Origin: Oceanicaulis sp. MMSF_3324
Lineage (GTDB): Bacteria > Pseudomonadota > Alphaproteobacteria > Caulobacterales > Maricaulaceae
NCBI RefSeq assembly: GCF_030733545.1
Contig: NZ_JASHIU010000005.1
Coordinates: forward strand, 62,001-126,000
Direction: 5' to 3'
Length of the DNA: 64,000 nucleotides
Position 1 is the first letter of the stretch. Every line of letters starts with the position of its first letter. Of this stretch, positions 28,108 through 37,258 are shown piece after piece. The translations under genes and the position numbers were made by a program. The notes beneath the pieces are model-generated. The model saw only the letters and a list, made by a program, of their open reading frames with translations, did not search any database and was not told the origin of the DNA.

Positions 28108-28908
28108 TCAGCTCTCCTCGGCCCAGCGGGCAGAACGCTTTTCCAGAAACGCCGTCATCCCTTCCGCCCCCTCGTCTGACCGCGCCGCTTTTGCAAAGGC
28201 CATGGCCGCATCCGCGACCAGGCTCGCGGGCGGCTCGAGCCGCGCCCGGCGCATCAGCGCCTTGGTGGCGGCGATGGCATTCGGTGCGCCCTTGCGGATC
28301 TGGGCGAGCTCGGCTTCCAGAGCCGCATCAAGATCTTCAGTTGGATGCAGGGCATGAATGAGCCCCACCCCGAGCGCCTTGCCCGCGTCGAGCTTGCCGC
28401 CCGTCACAGCCAGACGCCGCGCCTGGGAATAACCCAACCGCTCAACCAGAAACGGCGCGATCTGGGCGGGCACAATCCCCAGCCCGGTTTCCGGCAGGCG
28501 GAACACCGCCGTATCGGCCCCCAGCACCACGTCGGCCACACAGGCGAGACCGAAACCGCCGCCCATGACCGCGCCCTCAACCACCGCCACCACTGGCAGG
28601 CCCGTATTGGCATAGGCCACGCACAATTCGCCAAAGCGGGCGTTCACCGCCGCAATCGGGTCATGGTCATCAGTGACGGGTTGGCCCTGGGCCGCGCCCA
28701 TATCCTTGATGTCACCGCCCGAGCAGAAATGTCCGCCTGCCCCGCGCAAGACAATGGCGCGATCACCCGCCTGTTCCGCGTCAGCCAGCGCCGCGATCAG
28801 CTCGTCCACCATTTCAAGCGACATGGCGTTACGCAGCTCGGGCCGGTTCAGCGTGACATGCAGAACCCGCGCGCGGCGCTCGACCAGAAGGGTCTGCGGA
28901 GCGGACAT
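28108..28908 (-). CDS. enoyl-CoA hydratase (AtuE/LiuC-like)
   Basis: 266 residues, crotonase fold. The oxyanion-hole segments are HFCSGGDIKDM (~60-70) and VMGGGFGLACVAD (~112-125); the PETGLGIVPAQIAPF segment lies where the catalytic Glu region is found. It would hydrate the double bond of a 3-substituted glutaconyl-CoA made by the carboxylase: methylglutaconyl-CoA in leucine breakdown (LiuC) or isohexenylglutaconyl-CoA in terpene breakdown (AtuE). The order after an acyl-CoA dehydrogenase and before the biotin carboxylase is that of both atu and liu clusters. 2-bp gaps on both sides. Confidence 0.88.
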   Translation of the reverse strand: MSAPQTLLVERRARVLHVTLNRPELRNAMSLEMVDELIAALADAEQAGDRAIVLRGAGGHFCSGGDIKDMGAAQGQPVTDDHDPIAAVNARFGELCVAYANTGLPVVAVVEGAVMGGGFGLACVADVVLGADTAVFRLPETGLGIVPAQIAPFLVERLGYSQARRLAVTGGKLDAGKALGVGLIHALHPTEDLDAALEAELAQIRKGAPNAIAATKALMRRARLEPPASLVADAAMAFAKAARSDEGAEGMTAFLEKRSARWAEES

Positions 28909-28910
28909 GA

Positions 28911-30080
<1,170 letters not shown>

Positions 30081-30110
30081 TCTCGTCTCCTCCCGGACCG
30101 GGCCACGTCT

Positions 30111-31721
30111 TTAGAACCGCGCGACTCCGAAGGTGTTGGGGTTGAGCTGGCGGTCGTCCGCTTCAGCACAGGTGTTCAGGCATTCGATCAGCACCGCGCG
30201 GGTGTCGCGCGGGTCGATAATTCCGTCATCCCAGAGCCGCGCCGTCGCAAACAGCGCCTGGCTTTGCTCATCGAGACTCTGGGTGATCATGGCGGTCATT
30301 TGTGCGAGCGCCTCTTCGTCGGTCTCGACGCCGGCGCGCGCATTCTTGCCGCGGGTGACGATCTCCATGACCTTGGCGGCCTGCGCCCCACCCATCACGG
30401 CGGTGCGGGCGGTGGGCCAGGCGAAGATGAACCGCGGATCAAACCCGCGCCCGCACATGCCGTAATTGCCCGCGCCAAAGCTGCCGCCCAGAACAATGGT
30501 GATCTTGGGCACGCGCGCATTGGCCACGGCCTGGATCATTTTCGAGCCATGCTTGACCGCGCCGGCGCGCTCCGCCGCCGAGCCCACCATGTAGCCGGTG
30601 GTGTTCTGCAGGAAGACGATCGGCGTGCCCGACTGGTCGCATAGCTGGATGAACTGGCCCGCCTTGGTCGAGCCCTCAGGCTGGATCGGGCCGTTATTGC
30701 CGATGATGCCGACGATCTGGTTGCCGATACGCGCATGGCCGCACACGGTCTCCGCGCCATAGCGCGCCTTGAACTCCAGAAAGTCCGAGCCGTCGACGAC
30801 GCGCGCAATCACATCCTTGACGTCATAGGGCGTGCGATCATCCGCGGGCACCACGCCCATCAGCTCTTCCGCGTCATAAAGCGGCGCATCCCCCGCGACG
30901 GGCGAACGCGCTGCGGACCAGTTGAGCTTGTCCATGATCTCGCGCGCATAAGCGAGCGCCTGGGCGTCATCCTCGGCGACATATTCGCCAAGTCCGGTCA
31001 CCTCGCCATGCAGGTCCGCGCCGCCGAGGCTCTCATCATCGGCGTCTTCACCAATGGCGGCTTTGACGAGCGGCGGTCCGGCGAGGAAGATTTTCGACTT
31101 CTCGCGTACCAGCACGACATAGTCGCTCATCCCCGGCAGATAGGCGCCGCCCGCCGTCGAGCTGCCGTGCACCACCGCGATCTGGGGAATGCCCGCCGCG
31201 CTCAGACGCGCCTGATTGGCGAAGCTGCGCCCGCCATCCACAAAGATTTCCGCCTGATACAGAAGGTTCGCGCCGCCCGATTCCACCAGATGGATCATGG
31301 GCAGCTTGTTCTCGAGCGCGATTTCCTGGGCGCGCAGGGATTTCTTCAACCCCATGGGCGCGACCGTGCCGCCCTTGATAGCGCTGTCAGAGGCCGCGAT
31401 CACGCAGCGCTTGCCCGCCACCACGCCGATGCCGACCACCGCGCCGCCGCCAGACGCGCCGCGTTCGCCGTCATCATCATGCATTTTCAGACCGGCCAGA
31501 GGCGCGATCTCGAGGAAGGGCGCATCCCGATCCACCAGGCGCGCCACGCGTTCGCGCGGCAGCAGCTGGCCACGCTCTTCAAAGCGGGCCTTCTTGGCGG
31601 CGGAATTTTTGCGCACCTGCTCTTCAGCGCTGCGCACGCTGACGAGCTTTTCATTCATGGCGGCCTGGGCCGCCTTGAACTCGTCCGATCCCGGATTGAG
31701 GCGATTGGGCAGGACGCTCAT
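30111..31721 (-). CDS. acyl-CoA carboxylase beta subunit, carboxyltransferase (AtuC/LiuB-like)
   Basis: 536 residues, the length of methylcrotonyl-CoA and geranyl-CoA carboxylase beta subunits, with both crotonase-like halves: N-half with VHGSSTAGGAY (oxyanion, ~184-194) and IFLAGPPLVKAA; C-half with LQNTTGYMVG and GGSFGAGNYGMCGR. It moves CO2 from biotin to the gamma-methyl carbon of a 3-methyl-enoyl-CoA. From memory of Pseudomonas methylcrotonyl-CoA carboxylase, its Phe-Phe-Asn-Gln segment is Phe-Ala-Asn-Gln here (A168) and a nearby VPAM is LPGM, both making the pocket larger, which favours a long acyl chain. Overlaps the SDR gene by 4 bp. Confidence 0.92.
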   Translation of the reverse strand: MSVLPNRLNPGSDEFKAAQAAMNEKLVSVRSAEEQVRKNSAAKKARFEERGQLLPRERVARLVDRDAPFLEIAPLAGLKMHDDDGERGASGGGAVVGIGVVAGKRCVIAASDSAIKGGTVAPMGLKKSLRAQEIALENKLPMIHLVESGGANLLYQAEIFVDGGRSFANQARLSAAGIPQIAVVHGSSTAGGAYLPGMSDYVVLVREKSKIFLAGPPLVKAAIGEDADDESLGGADLHGEVTGLGEYVAEDDAQALAYAREIMDKLNWSAARSPVAGDAPLYDAEELMGVVPADDRTPYDVKDVIARVVDGSDFLEFKARYGAETVCGHARIGNQIVGIIGNNGPIQPEGSTKAGQFIQLCDQSGTPIVFLQNTTGYMVGSAAERAGAVKHGSKMIQAVANARVPKITIVLGGSFGAGNYGMCGRGFDPRFIFAWPTARTAVMGGAQAAKVMEIVTRGKNARAGVETDEEALAQMTAMITQSLDEQSQALFATARLWDDGIIDPRDTRAVLIECLNTCAEADDRQLNPNTFGVARF

Positions 31722-32617
31722 GTCTCCGCTCCCTCGCCGCGCAAGACGGCAGGATCAACCGCACGGTGGAAGCCGTTGAAGACCTCCGAATTCTCATGCG
31801 GGGTGAGCGGGAAGTGTCGCTCGCCCAGAGGCGCGCCGCCATCCACCTGAAGCTGGACTCCGGTTATGAAGGCCGCGCCCGGCGACAGCAGATAGGTCAC
31901 CGCCGCCGACACTTCAGCTTCGGACCCCATACGCTGGGCGGGCAGGTTCTGCTTGAGCATGGGGATGATGGCGCGGAAAGCGCCGCCATAGGTATCCATT
32001 CCCGAGCTGGCGATCCAGCCCGGCGCGACGGCGTTCACGCGCACGCCCTTGGGCGCCCATTCAAAGGCGAGGGTCTTGGTCAGATTTTCCATCCCCGCCC
32101 GGGCTGCGCCCGAATGGGCCATGCCCGGCATGCCATGATGCATGTCGGCGGTGATGTTGACGATGGCGCCGCCATGTTCGGCCATGGACGCCTTGAAGAC
32201 CTCGCGGCTGACCAGGAATCCGCCGGTCAGGTTGGTGGCGATGACCGCATCCCAACCCTTCTTGGAGATGTCCTCGGCATTGGCGGGGAATTGTCCGCCG
32301 GCATTGTTCACAAGGCCATGGATGCGTCCGTGACGCTCAACCATGGCGGCGATCGCCGCGCTGACCGCCTCTTCATCGCGAATGTCAAAGCTCGCGGTTT
32401 CACACGAACCGCCATCGCTGCCGATCTCTTCCGCAACAGCGTCGAGCTTGTCCTGCTTGCGTCCCGCCAGAATGGCGTGAGCGCCCAGAGCGGTCAGCTC
32501 ATGGGCGATGCAGCGGCCAATGCCCGAGCCGCCACCGGTGACAAGGATGACCTGTCCCTTGAACAGGTCATCGCGAAACACGCTGTCATAGCGGGCGTGT
32601 GCGGCGTTATCGCTCAT
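31718..32617 (-). CDS. SDR-family reductase, 2,4-dienoyl-CoA-reductase-like (AtuB position)
   Basis: 299 residues from the ATG at 32617, which has GGAGGAG upstream; a longer frame to 32725 would run through the MerR operator. The Rossmann site TGGGSGIG and NNAG are intact, but the catalytic Tyr-xxx-Lys is not: the segment reads MAHSGAARAGMENLTKTLA, giving Ser and Arg at those places. This pattern resembles the peroxisomal 2,4-dienoyl-CoA reductase branch (HAGxAKA...). So it may reduce an unsaturated acyl-CoA rather than oxidise an alcohol. First gene of the operon; overlaps the carboxyltransferase by 4 bp and diverges from the MerR gene. Confidence 0.85.
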   Translation of the reverse strand: MSDNAAHARYDSVFRDDLFKGQVILVTGGGSGIGRCIAHELTALGAHAILAGRKQDKLDAVAEEIGSDGGSCETASFDIRDEEAVSAAIAAMVERHGRIHGLVNNAGGQFPANAEDISKKGWDAVIATNLTGGFLVSREVFKASMAEHGGAIVNITADMHHGMPGMAHSGAARAGMENLTKTLAFEWAPKGVRVNAVAPGWIASSGMDTYGGAFRAIIPMLKQNLPAQRMGSEAEVSAAVTYLLSPGAAFITGVQLQVDGGAPLGERHFPLTPHENSEVFNGFHRAVDPAVLRGEGAET

Positions 32618-32683
32618 CGTGCGCCCGTCTCCTCCCTGACTGGTCCGGTCTTTGTCCGCCGGTATGAGAGGAGCTTCGCAGGG

Positions 32684-32701
32684 CTTAACGTATACGTCAA
32701 G
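32684..32701. promoter_or_regulatory. MerR-type operator between SDR operon and merR
   Basis: CTTAACGTATACGTCAAG is an 18-bp near-perfect palindrome (one mismatched pair), lying 66 bp upstream of the SDR start and 56 bp upstream of the regulator start. The TTGACG half on the minus strand could serve as a -35 element for the catabolic operon, the usual place for MerR-family operators. Most likely bound by the divergent MerR protein. Confidence 0.7.
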
Positions 32702-32757
32702 CGCATCTTGTTTGCGGAAACGCATCAGCGTATGAAGGGGTGAACAAGGACACGCTC

Positions 32758-33171
32758 ATGACCCACGCGCCCGACACCCAGACCCAAAGCGCCCTCTATG
32801 GCATCGCCGAACTGGCGGATGCGTTCGGCATCACGACGCGGACAATCCGGTTTTACGAAGACAAGGGGCTGTTAAAGCCCCAGCGCGTCGGCGGCCAAAG
32901 GGTCTACACCGAGGCAGACAAGACGCGCCTGAAACTGATCCTGCGCGCCAAGACTATCGGCACCAAGCTCAGCGATATCAAGACCTTCCTAGAGCTCTAT
33001 GGCCAGGAAGGCGAAGGCCGCGTGCGCCAGCTCCAGTTCGTCATCGACATGACAGCCAAGGAAATCGATCGGCTGGAAGAAAAGAAGGCCGAGATCGAGA
33101 CCACGCTCAACGAATTGCGCGTGATCCATGAAGGCTCCAAAGAGCGGCTGGCCAAGCGCAAGCCCGAATAG
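32758..33171 (+). CDS. MerR-family regulator (LiuR-like) of the branched acyl-CoA operon
   Basis: 137 residues from the ATG at 32758, chosen over a GTG 18 bases earlier because AAGGA lies 7 bases in front of it. N-terminal winged helix (YGIAELADAFGITTRTIRFY, EDKGLLKPQR), then a coiled-coil dimerisation helix (~80-125) and a short charged C-terminus without metal-binding Cys. This is the layout of LiuR-type MerR proteins that control branched-chain acyl-CoA catabolism, probably sensing an acyl-CoA. Divergent from the operon with a shared palindrome. Note that Pseudomonas atu genes use the TetR-type AtuR instead. Confidence 0.88.
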   Translation: MTHAPDTQTQSALYGIAELADAFGITTRTIRFYEDKGLLKPQRVGGQRVYTEADKTRLKLILRAKTIGTKLSDIKTFLELYGQEGEGRVRQLQFVIDMTAKEIDRLEEKKAEIETTLNELRVIHEGSKERLAKRKPE

Positions 33172-33177
33172 GAAGCG

Positions 33178-33969
33178 TTAGCCGACCTGTCCTGTTTCCC
33201 GACGCGTTAGCCAACGCACGACAGGCGCAGGCGCGAATCGCATCAACCACATCGCCCGGCGCATGGCCGCGCCGGTGATGACCTCCGCAGCACCCCGATC
33301 ATAACCCTTGAGAATATCATCCGCGACTTCGCCGGCCGTGGTCGCCGTGAAGCTTTGAAAGGTCCGTACGGCATCCATCTGCGCGCGCTGCTTGAACGGC
33401 GTATCCGCTACTGCAGAGGGGCAGACGGTCATGATCCGCACCGGGCTGCCGGCCCGCGCCAATTCCTGCGACAGGGCATTCGAGTAATGGCGCACAAACG
33501 CCTTGGTCGCTGCATAGACCGCGAGGCCGGGGGTGGGGACGAAGGCTGAATTGGAGGCCACATTGATGATGGCGCCGCCGCCGGCCGCCTCCATAACGGG
33601 CACGAAAGCGCGGGTCAGGGCGTGCAGGGCCTTGGCGTTCACATCGATCATGGCCTGTTCGGCGTCGACGCTGTTGCGCGCGGACGGACCATAAACGCCG
33701 AACCCGGCATTGTTCACCAGGATATCCGCCCCGCCTTCGCCCTGAACCCATTGCACGATACGGGCGACCGAATGGCTCTCGCCCAGATCGAGCGCGCGCC
33801 CTTCGATCCGGGCCTCCGGAAACCGGCGCAAAAGCCCGGCCTTCGACGCCTCGATTTCCGCCTCGTCCAGCGACACCCAGAACAGGCGATAGCCGCGCTC
33901 GAGCATGCGTTCGGACAGGGCGAGACCAATTCCGCTCGACCCGCCCGTAATCAGGACGGTTTTCGTCAT
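33178..33969 (-). CDS. SDR-family NAD(P)-dependent oxidoreductase
   Basis: 263 residues, classical SDR. Cofactor site TGGSSGIG, NNAG at ~90, and an intact catalytic set: Ser in NVASNSAF and the Tyr-Lys pair in YAATKAF. The C-terminal tail (AMRRAMWLMRFAPAPVVRWL) is hydrophobic and basic, as in SDRs of the DltE/YqjQ-like group that associate with membranes. Substrate unknown. Its start overlaps the stop of the SMP-30-like gene by 4 bp, so the two are co-transcribed. It ends 6 bp from the convergent merR gene. Confidence 0.85.
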   Translation of the reverse strand: MTKTVLITGGSSGIGLALSERMLERGYRLFWVSLDEAEIEASKAGLLRRFPEARIEGRALDLGESHSVARIVQWVQGEGGADILVNNAGFGVYGPSARNSVDAEQAMIDVNAKALHALTRAFVPVMEAAGGGAIINVASNSAFVPTPGLAVYAATKAFVRHYSNALSQELARAGSPVRIMTVCPSAVADTPFKQRAQMDAVRTFQSFTATTAGEVADDILKGYDRGAAEVITGAAMRRAMWLMRFAPAPVVRWLTRRETGQVG

Positions 33970-35030
33970 TGCGCAGACTCGGGCATGGCGTAGGCGTCCA
34001 CGCCATCGCGCTCCAGCCCGGCCACCCAGATCATGCCCTGCCAGGGCGTCACCGTGGTGACCCCGAAGGGCGCGTCATCGGGGCCGTAGAGCGCCCGCAT
34101 CGGTTCGCCCTCGGCGTTGACCGCCATGCCCATCACGGGTCGCGGCGGAAAGGGCGGCAGGCCTGCGATCTGGATCCAGCGCCAGGCCAGGCGCTTGAGG
34201 AACGGATTGGGATGAAGCCCCTCGATCTGCGGCGAACGCTGCGACGGCAACGCGATCCAGACGAGCCCCGTCTCCGCATCAAATTCGAGATTGTCCGGAT
34301 AGCCCGGCAAGCCATCGATCAGGACGACATAGTCGCCCGTCTCCGGATCGAGCGCGATCACCCGCCCCGCCCAGGTCTCGTTGACATAGACACGGCCCGT
34401 GGCCGGGTCATGATCGACGCCGTTGATGAAGCCGAAGCCCTCAGCCAGCACCTCATAGGCGTCCGGCCCGGTGACCTTGTAGATCACTCCGGTTTGCTCG
34501 CCTTCCAGAAGCGAGGTCATGTATTCGCCATAGCCATAGCGGCGCGAGGCGTCGGTCAGGATGACGCTGCCATCCCCCAGCACGGTCAGATCATCGGTAA
34601 AGACCAGGGGCCCGCCCTCGCTCTCATCGGCGAGCCAGGTTTCAAAGACACCGCTTTCATCCAGCCGCAACAGCCCCTTGAGCGCATCGGCGACGAACAG
34701 GGCGCCCTCCGGGCCGAACGCCAATCCCAATGGACGTCCGCCCGTGCTGGTGAACTCCGACCAGCCGCCGGACGCCTCGCGCACCATGATGCGGCCATCG
34801 GCGAGACTGGCGTAGAGGCGGCCATCAGGCCCCGGCTCCAGGTCTTCTGCGCCATGCAGGTCCGGGATTTCACGACGTGCTGGTTGCTGCACGGTCTCAT
34901 AAAGCGCCATCAGCGCAGGGTCGGGCGGTGTGGGGTTGAATGTCTGCGCATCCAGCGCCCCCGGTCCATACGCCGCCAGCCCCAGAATGATCGCAAGGGC
35001 GGCCAGACCGCCCAGTATCCAGCGCAGCAT
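33966..35030 (-). CDS. SMP-30/strictosidine-synthase-like beta-propeller protein
   Basis: 354 residues. N-terminal hydrophobic segment (~4-22) acts as signal anchor or signal peptide, followed by a six-bladed propeller with repeats such as EDLEPGPDGRLYASLADGRI, GLAFGPEGALFVADALKGLL and GRVYVNETWAGRVIALDPETG, and a YPDNLEFD segment typical of the strictosidine-synthase/APMAP branch. Family members are lactonases or arylesterases, or have no known activity; plant strictosidine synthase activity is not implied. Preceded by GGGAGGG at a good distance. 64 bp downstream of kynU and overlapping the SDR gene. Confidence 0.8.
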   Translation of the reverse strand: MLRWILGGLAALAIILGLAAYGPGALDAQTFNPTPPDPALMALYETVQQPARREIPDLHGAEDLEPGPDGRLYASLADGRIMVREASGGWSEFTSTGGRPLGLAFGPEGALFVADALKGLLRLDESGVFETWLADESEGGPLVFTDDLTVLGDGSVILTDASRRYGYGEYMTSLLEGEQTGVIYKVTGPDAYEVLAEGFGFINGVDHDPATGRVYVNETWAGRVIALDPETGDYVVLIDGLPGYPDNLEFDAETGLVWIALPSQRSPQIEGLHPNPFLKRLAWRWIQIAGLPPFPPRPVMGMAVNAEGEPMRALYGPDDAPFGVTTVTPWQGMIWVAGLERDGVDAYAMPESAQ

Positions 35031-35094
35031 CGCGCCCTCCCCTGATGTGTTTTTCTTTTACACTGCGGGAGAAGCGCGAAACGGGCAAGCCGCT

Positions 35095-36306
35095 TCAGGT
35101 CACCGCCTTGCGGGCCAGAAACTCCGGCGCATCCCAGGCGCGCGTATTGATGACATCGGCCAGCGCCTGCGCCGCATCAAACACCTCGACATAGGAATTG
35201 TAGAGCGGGTTGAAGCCGAACCGCATCAGGTCCGGCGCCCTGAAATCACCGGTGATGCCGCGCGCAATCAGCGCCTGGACAATAGCGTAGCCTTGCTCAT
35301 GGCGCAGCACCACATGGCCGCCCCGGTGCTCGCCCCGCCCCGGACAGGCATGCTCGAGACCCAGCGCTTCAGCCTTCTCCAGCAGGATGTCGCCGAGCGC
35401 GCCCGCCTTCTTTTCCACCAGCGCCATATCCACGCCGTCATAGGCGCTCACGGCCCCATCAAGCGCGGACAGGGCGAGTATGGAGGGTGAGCTGGTGCGC
35501 CAGCGCACAATGGTGTCGTCGGGCTCGTATGCGTCTTCAAATCCGAAGGGGCGCTTGTGGCCCAGCCAGCCCGACACCGGATGCTCGAGCGTTTTGATCT
35601 GGTCGTCCGCGCAGTACAGAAACGCCGGCGCGCCCGGCCCGCCCGACAGGAATTTATAGCCGCATCCCACGGCATAGCGTGCGCCCCAGGCCTTGAGCTT
35701 GAGATCCACAAGCCCGGTGGCATGGCTGAGATCCCAGATGATGTTGAGCCCGCGCGCCTTCGCTTCGCGCTCATAGCCCTCAAAGTCCGCAATCTGGGCA
35801 GATTTGTAGTGCACGGCGGATTTGATCAGGACGGTGACGCCGTCAGGCAGGTCCGACGGACGCGTATTCGGCGCGACGCGGTGCATGGGCGCGCCGGTGA
35901 TCCGGGCAATGCCCTCCATGACATGGTTGTCGGTGGGGAACTCGCCCGCTTCGGCGGCGATCCCGCCGCCATCGCGATCAAGAAGCGCCGTGGCGAGCTT
36001 GAACAGGTTGATGGTGACGGTGTCGACCGCGATCACTTCGTGCGGGTCGACGCCCATCAGGCGGGCCAGCTTGCCGCCCAGGCTGAGCGGCAGATCCATC
36101 CACCCCGCATCATTCCATGAGCGGATCAGCCCTTTCGCCCATTCGGTTTCAGAGGCCTCACGCAGACGCGCGAGCGCCGCCTTGGGCGGCACGCCGAGCG
36201 AATTGCCGTCGAGATAAATCTCGCCTTCGGGCAACGCGAACAGCTCGCGTTTGTCTTTCAGCGGATCGTTCCGGTCCAGCGCCTCGCAGGCCTCGCGCGT
36301 CAGCAT
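35095..36306 (-). CDS. kynU: kynureninase
   Basis: 403 residues; PLP enzyme that cleaves kynurenine to anthranilate and alanine in tryptophan breakdown. N-terminal YLDGNSLGVPP, the PLP-binding Asp-His segment IWDLSHATG, and the PLP lysine in GCGYKFLSGGPGAPAF are all present, and a C-terminal FGFNPLYNSY segment is typical. Standard length. No tryptophan dioxygenase or kynurenine formamidase gene is in the window; the flanking genes are SDRs. The upstream SDR gene ends 14 bp away, so they are likely one transcript. Confidence 0.92.
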   Translation of the reverse strand: MLTREACEALDRNDPLKDKRELFALPEGEIYLDGNSLGVPPKAALARLREASETEWAKGLIRSWNDAGWMDLPLSLGGKLARLMGVDPHEVIAVDTVTINLFKLATALLDRDGGGIAAEAGEFPTDNHVMEGIARITGAPMHRVAPNTRPSDLPDGVTVLIKSAVHYKSAQIADFEGYEREAKARGLNIIWDLSHATGLVDLKLKAWGARYAVGCGYKFLSGGPGAPAFLYCADDQIKTLEHPVSGWLGHKRPFGFEDAYEPDDTIVRWRTSSPSILALSALDGAVSAYDGVDMALVEKKAGALGDILLEKAEALGLEHACPGRGEHRGGHVVLRHEQGYAIVQALIARGITGDFRAPDLMRFGFNPLYNSYVEVFDAAQALADVINTRAWDAPEFLARKAVT

Positions 36307-36320
36307 GAAATTCCCACCTC

Positions 36321-37100
36321 TTAAAGCGGACCACGCTGGGTGATGCCGCCATCCACAACAAATTCCTGACCCGTCATATAGCTTGATGCGTCGCTGGCGA
36401 GGAAGTGGATCGCTGCGGCCATGTCTTCAGGCTGGCCGACGCGCTTGATGGAGAAGTTGCGGTTCATCATGTCTTCAAGCTTGGGATCGGAGGTCAGCGC
36501 CGAAGCCAGCTTGGTCTCGGTCAGCCCCGGGCACAGCGCGTTCACGCGCACGCCCAGATGACCGCATTCCTGGGCCAGCACCTGGGTCAGCGAGATCACC
36601 GCCGCCTTGGAGATGGAATACGCGCCCTGGAAATAGCCCGGACGGATGCCGTTGATCGAGGCGACATTGACGATGGAGCCGCCGCCCTGGTCCTTCATGA
36701 AGGTGTTGATGGCCAGGTTGGACAGGAAGAACGGCCCCTTGACGTTCACTTCGAACGTCTTGTCCCAGGCATCCTCGGGCGTGTCCTTGGCTTCGCCAAA
36801 GTAAGGGCTGGTCGCGCCATTGTTCACCAGCACGTCCAGACGGCCTTCGGTTTCCTTGATGCTCGCCATGGCCGCTTCGCGATGTTCGCCCTCGCCCAGG
36901 TGCAGCACCATGGCGCGGGCCTTGCCGCCCTCGCCCTTGATCTCTTCGGCCACGCGTTCGCAATCGGCGATCTTGCGGCTGGAGCAGATCACCATCGCGC
37001 CATTGCGCGCCATGCGCTTGGCGGCGGCTTCGCCAATGCCGCGGCTCGCGCCGGCGACGAGAACCACACGGCCTTCCAGCGACAGGTCTTTCTCGGACAT
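36321..37100 (-). CDS. SDR-family oxidoreductase
   Basis: 259 residues from the ATG at 37100 (GGGAGG upstream), shorter than the maximal frame, which starts at 37163 without a ribosome site. Classical SDR: GASRGIG cofactor site, NNGA, Ser in NVASINGI, and the catalytic YSISK. C-terminal GQEFVVDGG. Similar proteins are annotated as glucose/ribitol dehydrogenase or DHRS4-like carbonyl reductase; I cannot name the substrate. It leads the kynU transcript. Confidence 0.88.
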   Translation of the reverse strand: MSEKDLSLEGRVVLVAGASRGIGEAAAKRMARNGAMVICSSRKIADCERVAEEIKGEGGKARAMVLHLGEGEHREAAMASIKETEGRLDVLVNNGATSPYFGEAKDTPEDAWDKTFEVNVKGPFFLSNLAINTFMKDQGGGSIVNVASINGIRPGYFQGAYSISKAAVISLTQVLAQECGHLGVRVNALCPGLTETKLASALTSDPKLEDMMNRNFSIKRVGQPEDMAAAIHFLASDASSYMTGQEFVVDGGITQRGPL

Positions 37101-37122
37101 GATTTTCCTCCCGTTCACGTCA

Positions 37123-37136
37123 CTTAATGCGTTAAG
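37123..37136. promoter_or_regulatory. inverted repeat upstream of the SDR-kynU transcript
   Basis: CTTAA-TGCG-TTAAG, a 14-bp palindrome with 5-bp arms, 23 bp upstream of the SDR start. Possibly an operator. The spacing between the TTAA halves is 4, so it is not a CtrA box. Weak evidence. Confidence 0.3.
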
Positions 37137-37220
37137 CGGCACGTTAGCGACGGAATGCTGCAATGGCGAGGGGGCGATAGTACAGATTGCACAGACGCCT
37201 CGACCCGCCGCTCACGCCAC

Positions 37221-37249
37221 AAAAAAGGGAGGCGTTTCCGCCTCCCTTT
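37221..37249 (-). terminator. terminator of the S9 peptidase gene
   Basis: On the minus strand, AAAGGGAGGCG and CGCCTCCCTTT (37239-37249 and 37224-37234 on the plus strand) form an 11-bp stem with a 4-base loop, continuing into a T-run of six. It sits 10 bp after the peptidase stop. Confidence 0.9.
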
Positions 37250-37258
37250 CCAGCACGC

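Noticed and set aside
37123-37136. CtrA box at TTAA repeats upstream of the SDR-kynU transcript
   Set aside because: The half-sites are 4 bases apart, not 7; kept only as a weak inverted repeat.
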